A DNA stretch of 64,000 bases from Anticarsia gemmatalis (GCF_050436995.1 NC_134765.1:2445501-2509500); one strand, 5' to 3'. Positions 1 through 14,790 are shown, counted from the first letter of the stretch. Notes: a model not told the origin generated them from the letters alone. Numbers and translations: made by a program.

Positions 1-2356
1 CACAAAAAACTCAAGGCTTCTAGTACATAGCTAAGCAATATTTTTTTCTCTAAAACTAGTTAAACTTTAGCTTCACTATTTTATGGCGTAGGAGTCTAAA
101 ATACCTCGAGAGGTGTAAAAAATATTTACATAAATAAAGACATATATAAAAACTAAATTAAACCGATAGTAGGAGCTTAATTTTATGCATTTATGCATAC
201 TCAATAATATAGATCTATTTTGTGGATGACTTTATGCCACACATTCGAAGTCACCTATATTTTTGAATTATGAATTTATATTTCGTAACTAGAATCATTG
301 GTGTGAACTAACGGGTGCGATACCGCCCCCCCAGTGGGCACTGGAGCTGTTGATAGAGGGCAGTAGCGTGTCTAAATACGAATTCTACGACGTCTAAATA
401 CAAATTACTATATAAAATTGGCAATACCTATGTTTATTAACGTACACTGTCCCATTGCTGGGTAAAGGTCTCCCCAAAAATCTTCTACTGGTTTCTGTCT
501 TACTGTCGCACGCCATTCCTCCAAATAGGTGTCCAAACCTTTGCACCAGATCAGGTTATAAACCAACAGGGGCGCTGAATAATTTTTCCTTATAAAGGGG
601 ATGATAGTTCAAAGGTTGAGAGCCTATACACCCTTATTTACACTCTAATTTTACAGCTTTTTTAAACATTCGAGATCTTTTTTAGAATATCGTTTGTGTT
701 TGAAGCAGGAAATCTTAAAAAGTTCTGTCGTTAGTGATCATTTAATGAAAACGATAATTAATTAATTATAATGACAGCCAGGTTATTTTTTTAAGTTTAC
801 GATACGTAATTTGTTAACAACATCCTTATATTGCGCAACCGTGTTTTATTAGTAATTAAAAATTAAAATTATTTTATAACTTTGTTTTTCCGGAATATGT
901 GCCATATAGTTCCAATATTAATTGTCGTTTATTAAAATAATTAAGAATTCACCACGCCCTTTAAAGTATTGTAAATCTAAAAATGTAAATAAAAAATTGA
1001 ATGTCAAAATGATTACAATCTTGCATTTATCACACCACATCATTTTTCTTTACTTATGATTTATGAATGTATGATAATTATGACATTCTAATAGTTATAA
1101 GAAAATATAAAACAATATCGCTATGACGTTAATTGCATATTAACAATCTACATTGACGTTGTTTTAAAAATCATAAATTTATATTTGCATTGATTGCAGT
1201 GCATTTTGATCATATGCGGCTAATATATTGTTCCATTTTCCGGTTAGCCTTGCAAAACCTTTTAGTTATCACGGAAACTGTAGTTTGTAATTTTAAGGTT
1301 TTATTTTCAAGTAAGGTTAACTGGTGCAGATATTAGCTTAACTTTAAAACTATCAACCGTTCCATTTAAAATTTACATCGGTAGTGAATATATATTTCAC
1401 TTCCTGATTTTAGAATACCCAAGAATAGGTAATGTAAAGAGATCCTTATCCGCTTTGACTCCTTTTCTGTTTATTCGTTCCTTCGTTTTTTAGAAAACAG
1501 ACTTGTTGACACTTACGAATTGGACATAATTATATAGGGATAAAACTAATAAATACCGGCAAAATAAAATTCTTTATGAAAATATTGAGATAACCGAAAC
1601 ATTAATATAGACAATATGCATGAAAGCGCTGGTTTACTAACTACTATATATTTTTTTTATTTCTATCCTACTTACTATTTTTCATGCCAAGTTTATTTAT
1701 GATATTGACCTTTGAATACATAGTACGTGGAAAATGTATCAAATCAACGAAACTGATCAAGACTGATAATAAAAATCTCAGCCCTAATAAATAGTAAACG
1801 CATACATACATACGTAATATCACGCCTTTTTCCCATAGTAAACGTATGTACTATGTAAATAAGTGTACAAAAATAATCTTGATTGACAACATAATAATTT
1901 ACGACCACAGTTCCTCTAACGCCCACTGTTTTAAAAAGCGACGTGCCATAGATAAGATATCATACGAAATGTAAATAAGCGCGTTGAAACAAAACTTACT
2001 ATTTTTTAATCAACCTCTTTAGTGAAACTTAATCACGGAAGAGGTCGGTTCACATAACGTGAACTTTTTGCTTATTATTTTTTTATTATAGTATAGTAAA
2101 CGGCAACTGTGATAGAATCTTCATTTCACAATATAATGTAACCTAGGTCAGTTACGAATTAATTAAAAAACAATTACTAATGTGAAGCTATTATGACACA
2201 TAAAAAACAATAAACACTTATCAAATTATTATCGTGATGCAATAGTAAATCTTTTGTAAACAAAGTGCAGACAGCAGTATCAATAAATCCATAAAACAAT
2301 TGTGTAGTGTTTTCACATTGTGCATTTACTGTGAAGTGAATAGTGCTCATACAACG
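1..2356. other. upstream intergenic region, no gene seen
   Basis: AT-rich sequence with stops in all frames and no recognisable exon. Around 445-560 there is a relic of a dispersed repeat containing a cactgtcccattgctggg-like string also seen in the SINE-type repeats further along. The last ~120 bases before the ATG at 2357 are presumably the 5' leader of the first transporter. No TATA box is obvious. Confidence 0.5.
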
Positions 2357-5300
2357 ATGCCAACAGGTGAAGATAAAAAGCCCATTAGCCGCTCTCGAAT
2401 TATACTTTCACAGGTAAGTTTATTTTTCTAATAATAAATTTAATAAATCTCAATGTTTACAATATCACCAAATTCAAAAAACTTGTTAACAAAAGAACTG
2501 GCCGCTTATAGTTCGCGAACGTTCAGTCTGCGCGATCGGCATTTGTTTTTTCACTATTAATTTCCTAACGATGTGGTATGTAGTTAGTCGATTATTTTTT
2601 TACATTTCCTAATTGGGCGTAAAGTGAATTTTTATGATAGTTATAAGTGAAAATACCACCCGCTTCGAAAATAATTTGGTTCGAGATAATTGGCGGCTCT
2701 TCCTTGTAAGTAATAAAAACTGTATATTCCATAGCAACTAGCAATCTTCTCGCATGTCTTGCAACGCGTATTATAACCATTGTGTTTTTATTATACTAGC
2801 AATCAATTTTACTTTAAGGTCAATGACACAGTTCATACAATTGGCTCAATACCCTACGCGTATTCAAATCACTTGGAAGATTGAAGTCACTTACTCTGTG
2901 ACCCGTGTTGACGTGTTTTTCCGGCGTAGATATTTGTTACCTATTAATACCAAGAAAGAAAAACTTTTGTTTGATTATCTTTAGTACAATTGGTAATTTT
3001 TTTTAGTATTCTAATTTAACTAGGCAATGTTTGAGGTGACGGCCGTATGATTAATTTGAACAGCAATATAATACGAAAGTTTTCGTAAAGACTTTTTGCA
3101 AAAATAATTACAGAAATAAATCATTAACATCGAAATTATTTTTTAAATGTCGATAAAAATATTGCCTCTTTTGCAACTTCCGTTTTTTAACGAATCAAAT
3201 TTTATATTTTTTTTTTTGACTATTTTAGTATAATTTACGATCTAGTTTTATTTATATTCTAGAAACTTTCCTAGTCTTTTAAAAAGTTGATCCAACAGAA
3301 CTATGTAATCTTTGTACCAAATTAATTCAGTTTAAAAATTATTATTTATTCACAAAACTACCGTGTTTGGAATGTAGTGTTGTAAAATTTTATTTGCAAT
3401 TCATCCAGTCTAGCCAGATGGTGATATCACTCTATTTTTTATTATAATTACATGGATATCCTAAGTTTTAGTCCTATATTTATACTATTTTCGACCTATA
3501 GCATAATGATTATCATGTATCACCGAATTTACTCAAAACTCTCCTCGTTATTATATCGCATATAAAAAAAGCATGAAAATCCATTATAGTAGTTTTTGAG
3601 ATAATCGCCACAGACAGAGCGACGCGGCGGGGAGCTTTATGTCATAAATATATTATGTTGTGAATTCGCGCTAAAACGATACTTAGCTCGTATTTTTTTA
3701 CTGTTTATGAGTAGTTTAGCCAGCCTTCTTTTATGATTTCACAAGATTTTTTTATGAGTAGCTATTAGAGTTTCGGGTTTTCTCATTTGCGTAAATGGAA
3801 TGGAAATCATTTATTTGCGAGAAAAGTAGCTATAAGAATACGAAATAACAGAGAGTTTGTTTTAAAAATAATATATTCACCTTTCAAATTAGTGTATAAG
3901 GATAGCACTTATTAAAATTTCAGAATGTAGTTCTCATTAATATATTTATTAAGGTTTTTTATAGATACGTATCACAAATTAAACGCGTCCATGACTTTGC
4001 ATGTTTGTAAAATATAGTCAGAAATTGACACGAATGTTTCACGTAGGTAAATTCCACCTGTCTGTAATTATGCACAATAAACCGATTATTTTAACTAATT
4101 TGTTATAGTCAAAACAAATCCGTCATGGTTGATCGTTAGCCATTATTGTTAAAACTCTCGGCTATATACGGTGTCAAGTAGGAAAAAATAACGCCTTGAT
4201 TGCTTGGACCGCGTGGACTGATTGATTTGAAGACTTAATTACTTTAATATTTCAAAATATCTTGCCAGTGGTCCGACGTTGGACATAATATTTTGAAAAG
4301 AGTCACTGATATATGGAAATAGGTTTAAAATTTCCTAGGATCTACTTATAAATTTTAATAGACGCTTATGTAAAGTCTCATAACATTATTGTTCTACTAA
4401 CAACGCGTACTATTATTCATTAAATAAAAACATGGGAATCGCGTCAAAATTAAAGATTTCGTGAGTAAAAATTAATAATCGTGATACAAAACTAGCAATA
4501 ATAACGGCAAAATTTAGAAAGAAAGTTTCAAGTCATTCTCAAATCGTGTGATATCGATACAAAATTCAAGGTAGTTGTCCTTGAAAGGAAATATTCAGTG
4601 CTTTATCGTTATTTAAGTTTAATGGCCTGTGTATTTATATTCACCTACAGTTTTATCTTATTGAGATTTCTTATAAAAATAATACGCGTGTCATAATAAA
4701 CATAAGTACATCCGTTTCCTTAACAACATTTTGCAAACCGAGAATAAATAATAAGACTTGCAGAATAATATCATATGACAACTGCACGTAATAAGATCTG
4801 AAATAGTTCTTTGACTTCTCTTAGATTTTAATCTGAGTAATTAATAGCCAAAAGATATTATCAACATCTGTAAATCAGGAGCTTAGAAACACGAATAATA
4901 CAGATTGCACTAATTGATTTTATATTGTAGTATAAAAATTTAACTAATTTTATTGCGAACGTGTGAAACAAATATATTGGTATCAAATGTTTTTTGAAAT
5001 ATTGTAATAAAGTATAGAATATTTTATGATGCATATATTAAAATGTACATTTTCCTGTAGTAACTAAGCCAGAATCGCGTTTTTGCCGGAATATCGTTTG
5101 AACCTTTTTTAATTGAATTCTTTAAATCTTTGTAACACGTCCTTTTTAGGAGTTAAGTACTAGTTTTTTATTGGTTCGGTTTCATTCAGCCTACACTAAG
5201 TCTCACACGAAATAATTGCTAGCCTTATCATATTTTATAACCTTGCTTGTCACTAATTTCCTTAAACATAGTGACCCGTAATAATAATGTCATTACGAGG

Positions 5301-8300
5301 TAACACGAGGTCAACCTGTTAACTGGACTTAGTACACTAATTACTACTAACTAGTTTGTAGCGTTTGAGGTGATAATTATTATTATATAACAATCAATCA
5401 GTCTTATTCTAAACCTTTATTTAAATATATTATTATATAGAAACACCTGATCGTCTAACAGACAAAATAAATATATATCATTGGGCAATTCACACACGGT
5501 CGTTTGATGCGAACCCACCATACGCTGCGCTATGATTATTGCACTTTAACCACTGCGCCAAACGTGCAGTTTAAGTTTGCTATGTTTTGTTTGTTAATTT
5601 TATGTTTGGCCCTATCGATAAGTTTGGCTGCTCGCAAAAATATCTGAAGTATAACTAGCAGGTATGCAAACAGTCATAGTAGATACAAAACTATGTCATT
5701 CATGAACAAAATTTTACATTATGTTTACTCAGACTATCCGCAAGCCTTAGGTATATGAATATAAGGCTTCATACTAAGTTGTTGGACTATAATTTTAAGT
5801 ATAATTCTACAAAATAAAAATATGTTTTCTTACTTACCTACTTAATATCTCTTTGCTATAAATAAAATACAAGTTTAGCCTATAAGTGCTTCTAAATCGA
5901 GCTTTTATCTTTAAACAATCAGTTGAATGATATCATGGGCTCATTGTTTTAGCATATTAAATGGTCGTAAAATGATACAGAACAACGTACAAATTGAATA
6001 TAATAATCTATTTACTAGCTTTTTTGGCTTATTTGCACAAATCTTATATACAAAGTAGCTAACACACCCAGTTTATTAAATTTGGTATTAGAAATTGTAT
6101 ATTTAGAAAAACCCCTAATATGTGAGGAATACATATATAATAGATAGATATAAAATGTTACTGTTTAGATTGTAAAATAGGATGTGCATTGCAAACAAGA
6201 CATTTCCATAATATCCTTTAGGATGTTACGAAACACTCATCCATATTTCGAAAATGGTCTGAATTTTAAATTTTGCTCTCAAAAACATCTATAATCTTAT
6301 GTAAATGGCATCCTTACGCAAGTTATCTGCGAATGTAGAGGACCATTGTTATTTCATAATACGGCATTAGTAATTTGTTTTTTATTGTTCACAGGTCTTA
6401 GCATGCCTTGCATTAGACTTTCTGCTGATCGGACTGGGAATGTCCATCAGTTTCGTGACAATGGTGTTACCTGAGGTCATGGATGCTAAGGAAGGACTGT
6501 CCATCACAAAGAAACAGGCCTCCTGGTTCGGTAAGAACTTTACTATGCTTTATCTCTCAAGATACTGACCAAAATTAACTTGATCGGTATTCAGTATTTT
6601 ATTAAATACTCATAATAATAATTTGATGAAAGCTAAATTAGGCAGTTTATCCGTCTGTCTATAACTTTACGTTTTAACGACTACGCTGAATAAGATGACG
6701 TTTAATAGGATTATTAAATAAATAAAGGCAATAATTTATAAAAGCAATGCTCTCATGCTGATTCGCACGGTGTCTATCAATAACTTAACTGATTACTGAG
6801 TTGTTAATTGCTTTTAGCACGTAATTCAAAACTATTGCACGCAATTTATTATTAATTGAATATATTATTCTTAGTCCAAGGGTCAGAGGTGAGTTTGAAG
6901 AGAAATTGATAAACTAGGAACTTAATAAACTAATATATAAAGGTCAGGATAGCTGATACGGAAATTACACATAGACAGTGGAATGCAATATAATAATTAA
7001 TTCATTAACACACGACGTTGATGTAGTCTCTAAATATTTTAGCCAATCAGTTTTTTACTGCAATTAAGCGCGATCAAAAATAATAATTTATTGCTTGCAA
7101 AATATAACTAAGAAAAACTAAGTTATGCAAGATGCTATTTTTATCATGTAACAGAATACCCACGTCAACGACTTTTAAAGAAACATGCAAGTGGTTTCGT
7201 TTGCGTCGATTTAATCCTTAGTAGGTATGCAATATCGGAAATATTCAAACCAATTTAGTTCTCTAGTCTCTGCCTACCCCTATGGGAAGAAGGCATGAAT
7301 TTATGTATGTATGTCAGACCAATTCTACAAAAGCTTACTTTGCCGGAGACGGTGCAGTTTTCTACAACTAAAGTAATCACTTATGATCCCTTTTAACGTT
7401 ATTCTCGCTGTAATTAGGTACCTAGAACCATAATTTATGATAAGCAATAAACATGATAATATATTATAACTTGCTTTGTTTCGACATTATTGTCTTATCA
7501 CTTAGTATTTATATCATCTATTGTATGCGCTTTTAACGTCAACAAACATACAAACACAGTAGATTAAACGGATTGCTTGAGATAAAGTTACAATGACAAC
7601 CTATAAATAAATTCTTACGCGCGGTTAGACTCTGATTGAATCAATGATAAATAAAAATAATTATCTCTTAAATTTTGCTTATTTTGTGTTTTATCTCCCT
7701 GGTAACATAGAATTAGTAAATTTACATAAATTTGCGATAAAGATATTTGAAATTAAAATAAATCCTAAAATACTGAAAAATTGTATTTAATCACTGCTTC
7801 GATTAAATAATTTATTATTTCCAACATTCTATAGATGGGTGACCGCATAGTGGTATTTGAACTGGCAGCTCCGTGCTTAGTAAGGGACGTAAAAAGTCGG
7901 TACCGGTTGTTATCAATGAAGACAACAGTCGTTAAGCCACGTCAGAGGCCTTTGGGCGGCTTGAACAACTTTGATACTAGGTGACCACTAACCATAAAGG
8001 TACGATAACGGGAGTTATAATAGTTATGGAAAGAAAAAGAAGTTGACATTTTTCTACGAAATATGTGACTAGATTGAAGAGATCGCACGAAAGATCGTGC
8101 TAATTTCTTGCATAAATTAAAACTATTAGGTTTACTCGGAGTTAAACTCATTAGATAACAAGATATGCAAGGTGCATCTGATATGCAGAACAAATAAGCT
8201 AAAACGATGTAATCTAGACAGATTGATAAGAGTAATAACACAATCGCGAGGCTAATGCACTCACTATTGAACATGATGTATGTCATTTAATTGTCAACAA

Positions 8301-11300
8301 GGTTATTGCATTATGCATTTTATATGCCATATTATTTTATTGGTCTATTTACTTCCAAGCACTGTTAGGCATAGACCTCTCTCGATATGAAACAATACAC
8401 AGGCCTGTGTTTGTCTCATCCGTTGTCAACACAATCAGTTGGGCCTTAATTCCTTCCGTCCTTCACATTGCCATGGCCGTGAGTCCGGCACTGCTTATTA
8501 AACCTTTGGTCAACGAGCCATGTTTACCTTAACATAGTTTATACGTGAAAATATTGAAAGTTTACCAAATTGGTGAAGTTTACATTAAGTGACGAAATCA
8601 CCGACTAATGGCAATTTTTCAACCCTGGATCTACCATTTTAATGTCCACGTTTCGTAGGCTTAAAGATCCATTATGTAGCTAATTATACGAGTAGATAAA
8701 CTTGGTAATTCTTGCGTTAGTAACACTAAAAATATACTAGGTTTCATACAAACTCTGTGTTTGCTGCAATTACAAACCTTGGTAATATTGATTACTATTG
8801 AAATATAGTGTATCTATGTAACATTATACACAGGGTCAGGCTAATTATATGCCGGTAAAGTTGACATTGATTGGTCGCTAGTATTGCATTCGTTTTAAGT
8901 TATTACAGAGTACCTAAAATAAAAAAGACAACCGTTAATCTATTATAAAAACGTCACATCTGTAACGTCTCTAAAAACGCCTAACGGCTAGCCAATAACT
9001 AATAATAATTGTTAATGAGCATGTGTCAATCAAATTTAAATTCTGTTTCTTGTTCTTATCTTTCTCCGCGTGGTTCACCTTGTGCCAAAGTGTTCAAGCC
9101 GCCCTGGGGCCTCTGAATTTGCATAACGGTTGCTGTAGTGTTTTATAATTAAAACCGGAACTGATATACATGCCGCATAACATTGAGATTTCTCTGATTA
9201 AATATCGCAAAGCGTTGACCCCTAAATGTGTACATAATGAAATTATTAAAGTAGCAGGCAGAAAGCCTTGCACTGATACCCGTGTTAAACCAAGCATATA
9301 CACGTGAATTAAAAATGCCTATTTCATACATATGTATATGCCTTTACCTTACTTTTTTGTGTATGAACTGTGAAAAACCATCGGAAACAAACCATTCATT
9401 AGATGCTTATAATGTTACTGTATCAATATTACAATCTTTAATTATTTGGTTTCAGGTAGTATGGCATTTCTTTGCCAGCCGCTCGGCAGTATATTCTCAG
9501 GTCCTTTGCTGGACCACTTCGGGCGCAAGAAGGCATTATTCCTAGTGAACATTCCACACGTGATCGCATGGTTACTCATGTACTATGCCTGGAACGTGCC
9601 TTCATTGTTCATAGGGAATGCCTTACTTGGAATAGGCACCGGCATCATGGAAGCGCCTTCAGTCACTTATGTCGGAGAAATCAGGTACGTTAAATTTTGA
9701 AATGTTACCACAAAGCATAGCGTATTCTGTTCTTCATTTACTTTACTCTACAAAAAATAAAGAAGGTTTGCATTTAGGATGGATTTTATCTTTGACAAAT
9801 AATTTGAAATTACTGTGACAAAATCATTTGAAAAAATAATGTTTCATTGCTGGATAATGCAAAAACATATAAAAAAATACTCATTTGAACATTTTCCCCT
9901 TTAAAGGTTTCCTCGGTAATAAAAGACGAAACACCTTAACGCTCTTAATATGTTACCTTTATTTTGGTTTTCTGAAGTAGGGTTTTCCATTTAAGTATAC
10001 GAAATAAATCGGTTTTATAATGTGTCAATTTCAGAAACTTATAGATGATTATATACTTTACAATAGTATTAGCACTTAATATTTATTCGAGTTTTCTTAT
10101 TTCGCATACAAATGTGAAGAAATATGTGTTATAGAGGTATTTATGTATACGATTATGACATTTGAAACTTCGTTGGAAAATTATTTATTTATCAGGAGTT
10201 CCGATTTAGATTAGATTATTTCGATAAAGATACACGACCGAGATCTAAGCTCATTTACATTATATTAGATTTACATAAATATCTGGGAAAATTTCTAGCC
10301 AAACATACAAAGTTCTAAACATTTATGTTAATAAAAATAATTTCTAACGGCCATATTATTCATATATAATGATAGATAACAGCTTTAATAAGTAATCCGT
10401 GTCGTTTTTATCTTTGCATATATTATTGTTTACTAACATTGATAAAACTAAATCATATACTCGTTTACGCTATGACTAGAGCGGGTCTAAAAACAGACAT
10501 CCTAAAAGTTCGTTTAGCCTGAGAATGCGACGCTCATTTCTACAATACAAACTTGAGGACTATTTTCATGAATGAGACGTTTGAAGGTCACGAAAAAGCT
10601 TTATTCACGATAAAGTTTGTTTTAAAGTAACTAATCGAAATCTACGTCTCAGTATCTATAGTCTACTAGCTTTTACCCGCGACTTCGTCTGCCACCTGAA
10701 TTTTCCCATGGGAATGCGTCATTTTCCCGCGGTAAAAAGTAGCCTATGTCCTTTCTCGGGTATCAAAATATCCCCATACCAAATTTCATGCCAATTGGTT
10801 TAGTAGTTTAGGCGTGATTGAGTAACAGACAGACAGAGTTACTTTCACATTTATAATATTAGTATGGATAAGAAGATATCTTTTAATTTTCAGTGATCCA
10901 TCAATCCGTGGTATTCTGACAACATTGACGAACGCTTTTACGTCGACTGGTATATTCGTGGCGTATTTCCTCGGTACGGTGCTGCCGTGGAGGCAAGCAG
11001 CGCTGGTTGCACTGGTCGTACCACTAGCGACGATGGTGTTAGTGCTATTTGTAAGTAATTGCACTTTATTAACAACTATGTTTAATGATTATTTGTTACA
11101 ATCCCTTGACGTACGAGTGTGCCAGTGTATAATTCAATCGTCAGATTTAGGAAGGTAAAAATAGCAACAATACAATAAAAAAAAATCACTAGTATGTTTC
11201 TCAGACTTATACTACGAATGCGTTTTACTGCGTTAATCTTACATAGGAAAACTAAATTGAAAAATACATTACTAAGTATAAGAGTTCATATTTCTTGAAT

Positions 11301-14300
11301 GATAACTCTTGGAGGATCTGACGATGGTGCTTAAAACTATTCGTAGAACAACACATTTATTTTGTTCACATCATGAGTACACAGGTCAAGTTATAAATTT
11401 AACGCTGTGTTATATATCCTTCACATGTTTCCTCCAACATATCTCACAAACCACTCATTAAAAATAAACCTATCAAAGCGACATTATTCATTTTTTGTAT
11501 CATCCAAACAGGTTATCGGATTTTATAATTTTAAACTAATTAACTAAAAAATAATGCTTTACTGCCTATTTAGTGAAGTTACTATTGATATTCATATCGT
11601 AAATTATTATCTCATACATCCGTCGAAATAATGTGAGGATTCATTGAAACAAGATTTATAGTGGGCTCTTTAAATAAACACCGACAGAGGCCAAACAAAA
11701 ATATGTTAATAACATCATATAAACGGCTTTTAGAACTTATTAAAAGCGATCTGATAGATATAAAAGTTTATAAGCACTTAGTAACAAAAAAATACTTCTG
11801 TTAATTGAATTTCTAGGATTCATTTAACAGTCAGTTATGAAAAAAGCTAAAAAAATACTGTTTGCCTTACGAATATCCAGCATATTATAGTGTCAGTAGA
11901 TGTACAAATACGTCCGTCATTTGACTCGTAAAGCTCAATACTTTTGTAATCAGCAGATTACTTTTTTTACTTTTACGTTTGGCTTTATTATAGACTTATA
12001 GGTCGTATATATGTAGGTCGCTATTAGCAGCTAGCCCATAGCTGAAATGGATGAATGTCCATTTCACTGTCGCTTAGAACTTCTATAAATTTCAATACTT
12101 TAATAACAAATGTTTGAAGTCCAATGTTTTCTAAACATTTCAGGTACCAGAAACACCAATTTGGCTACTATCAAAAGGTAGACAAAAAGAAGCATTAAAG
12201 TCACTCTGTCGTCTTCGCGGCTGGGCGCAACCAGAAGACGTCAAAGAAGAATTTAATGAACTAGTTCAATATAACGAAGATATACACCAGTGTGTTCTAT
12301 GCACAAACGAGGGGAAAGAACTCAAGCCATGCGAACATGAAAATAAGAGCATGTACCAAAGGGCTATATTGAAAATTAAATATGTATTTCTAGTGAAAGA
12401 AACGCTCAGGCCGTTTGCGTTAGTCATGGCGTATTTCTTCTTCCATACGATGAGTGGTATATCGCCTTTTAAACCAAACATGGTAAATGTGTGCAGAGCT
12501 TTGGGGATGAAATATGATTCGAAAAATATTGTGGTAAGTTTTAACGCATGTTTAGAAGCAATTTAACGCTTACTAAATATGTATTAAGGATAAACTATCT
12601 CCTCTGTCTGTCTGTCTGTCTGTCTCGACGCGACCAACTTAAAAACTGCTGAATAGGTATTTATGAAATTGTTTCTTATTATTCATTTAAATATATGTAA
12701 ACTGTCATAAATATCATAATGAAAATTATTAACAAAGATAAAGAAATATAAAGCCCTGCCATCAAGGTCCGAATTCGGATAGATCATTGTTTAACCATTC
12801 TACTAGTTAAATTATAAATTAACTGTTGTTTGTTGATAGCGAACTAAAATATTACAGTGTACAGAAGCAAACGATTAACATTCATGACTAAAACGTTCAA
12901 GTTTATTGATAAATGACATTATGTCGAAACTGTTTAAATATTATTCCTTTAATGTCTATTACCTCACTGAACTGGTTTCAACGCCATTATAATTATAACT
13001 GATGATCCTTATCATTATTCTACGAACGTGACCTTTTGTAGAGAATGTAGGTAAACCTCATAAATCTATCCATTATTGGTTTACATTCCATCAAATAGTG
13101 TGAGAAATCTTAAACTTATATAGAATGAGTATGTAAGTAGTTAAATCTTTAATCATGGTTCATGATATGTTATATTGTCCACCATTACATTAGGCATTTT
13201 GAAAGGGAAGACAAAATATGTTGCCGATTTAAAAAAAAAAAACTTTGGTCATTTTTTTTTTGTAAGAGTTGGAGTTGGTAATGCTTAGCCTAATGTGTAA
13301 ACCGGTTTTCATAAATTTTTCTTATGATTTATTGTATCAGAAATCTTTCTAGAATTTAGAATGCGTTATACCATACTCTATCACTTAGTTACAATGATAT
13401 TAAACCATCTTTTCTTTATTTCAGGTGGTAACAGGAGCAATGTTCATCTTAATGAGCATTCTTTCAGCAGTTATCGTCAAAATGATCGGTAAAAGGAAAC
13501 TGATCTTGGGATCATTGCTAGCAACGGCTGGCTGTAGTTTAGCCATCAGTGTGTACGCTCGCAGTAACGTGTCATCAAGCGTATTCTCCTATGAGACACA
13601 TACCTTCGGTGATAATAAGGAAATGTTGCCTGTCGTGCTGTTCTTAATGCTAGTCTGCTTCAATAGCCTCGGTATACCCTGGGTCCTGTTGTCTGAAGTG
13701 TTCCCATTCAGGTACGTTTAATTCTTTGTTAAGTTTGCGATATTTGTATCTTTTTACAATTTTATACTCTAGCGACTTGTACACATAATGTATGAAAAGC
13801 GAGGGTCTTAAAAGCGATTGAAAATTACACAGTATGGACGATGCAATTGGATTGAAATTTGGGGTAAAGAGATAAGGAATCCTAATCTTTAATTTTTTAT
13901 CGCGTTTAAGACCCGTTTCATTATAATATTAATTGGGTTTTTAGCTGAAACGCATTGCATTCAGTGTCCACCCCCGATGGTTATAATATATAGCAGCCCT
14001 TGTCCTGTAATATATGCTAATTTATACAAAATCTGATTCCAGGAGTCGCGGCATGGCCACGGGACTCGCAGCAGCTTTAAGCTACGTCATATTCTTCTTA
14101 GCAGCTAAAACAAACTACAACATCGAATACGCCTTCCACTTGAGTGGAACTTTCGCCATATACGCTGTGTTTGGCTTCGTCGGCACCATCTACCTTTACT
14201 TCTTCCTACCAGAGACTGAAAAGAAAACTCTCGCCGAAATAGAATCATTCTACAAAGGAAACAGAAAAATATTCGCCGATGACTTCTTAATAAACGCCTT

Positions 14301-14355
14301 TAGAAAGAATCGCAGCACGAATAGTGAGGCTAACAAACTGATGCTAGTCAAATAA
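2357..14355 (+). CDS. sugar porter of the major facilitator superfamily, Tret1-like (transporter A)
   Basis: Seven exons: 2357-2413, 6395-6530, 9456-9684, 10894-11050, 12144-12533, 13425-13711, 14043-14355. They total 1569 nt with no stop until TAA, giving 522 aa. Every junction is GT..AG and phases agree. The protein is a polytopic membrane transporter of the sugar porter family, closest in feel to insect facilitated trehalose transporters. Signatures seen: SWFGS and QPLG near residue 65-75, the loop 2-3 motif GPLLDHFGRKK (80-90), GIGTGIMEAPS, PETPIWLL (195-202, the PESPRWL position), VFPFR..R at the exon 6/7 junction, and PETEKKTL (475-482). The central cytoplasmic loop is Cys/Glu/Lys-rich. 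The Arg of PESPRWL is replaced by Ile, and GRR of the second half is GKR, so substrate and kinetics cannot be assumed. Known for the family: passive hexose or trehalose transport. Paralogue of the gene at 26694-37660. Confidence 0.93.
7822..8000 (+). mobile_element. tRNA-derived SINE copy (family 1) in transporter A intron 2
   Basis: Contains gtgaccgcatagtggtattt, accggttgttatcaatgaag, aacagtcgttaagcca and ggcggcttgaacaactttg. The same segments occur in reverse complement at 38793-39025, so this is a dispersed repeat. The overlapping 114-codon minus-strand ORF is a by-product. A short piece of the same family (ttcaagccgccctggggcctc) lies near 9090. Confidence 0.7.
10665..10869 (-). mobile_element. 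Lep1-like non-autonomous Helitron in transporter A intron 3
   Basis: Read on the plus strand it starts actagcttttacccgcgact and ends tttataatattagtatgg. These are the reverse-complemented ends of the short Helitrons common in moths. A near-identical copy sits at 28849-29054. The end of this copy lies only about 24 bases before the start of exon 4 at 10894. Confidence 0.75.
12603..12626. repeat. (TGTC)n microsatellite
   Basis: About six tandem copies of a TGTC tetranucleotide in intron 5 of transporter A, followed by CGACGCGACC. Confidence 0.85.
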
Positions 14356-14493
14356 CAGGAGATTTTATAACTAAGATAGGTAAAGAATCTTGATGATTAT
14401 CATCTGCCATAATAACAATCTTTGTATTTTCATTAAATTGAAGGAGATTTTTGAAACGACTTGTTTTAGTCGTAATGTTCACGACACCACCAG

Positions 14494-14499
14494 AATAAA
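14494..14499 (+). terminator. polyadenylation signal of transporter A
   Basis: AATAAA lies about 140 nt after the stop codon of the first transporter, in the only short AT-rich interval before the oppositely oriented mucin exon. Two genes converge here. Confidence 0.6.
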
Positions 14500-14784
14500 T
14501 AGGTCGTATCCTGAATTCTTATAAGTGAATTGTTGTATTTGCTATTAGTGAATTGTAAATATTGATAATATAAACGTTTTTTTAGTAACTTATTTTATTG
14601 ATATATTATTTACCCTTTTCTTGGTGCTATTTACTTAAAGGTACAGGGACCGCTGCTAAAATTTTCTGTTCAGAAGTTTTATAAAAATATCCATAATCTT
14701 AGGCGTGAAAGATTTATTTATATATTATGTACTTTATCAGTGTTAGTAGCTTTTAAAATTGAAATACGACCAAAAGTTTAACAA

Positions 14785-14790
14785 TTTATT
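14785..14790 (-). terminator. polyadenylation signal of terminal exon 1
   Basis: AATAAA on the minus strand, about 30 nt beyond the stop of the long mucin exon. Confidence 0.65.

Noticed and set aside
3540..3660. Possible Helitron end (aaaatccattatagtagttt, gagataatcgccacagacag)
   Set aside because: Only an inner block is recognisable and no element ends were found, so it was not listed as a feature.
5490..5570. tRNA-like string with gcgaacccaccatacgctgc and accactgcgcc
   Set aside because: No acceptor stem or cloverleaf can be formed. Likely a SINE head relic.
7942..8286. 114-codon minus-strand ORF
   Set aside because: Overlaps a SINE copy and flanking intron. No domain.
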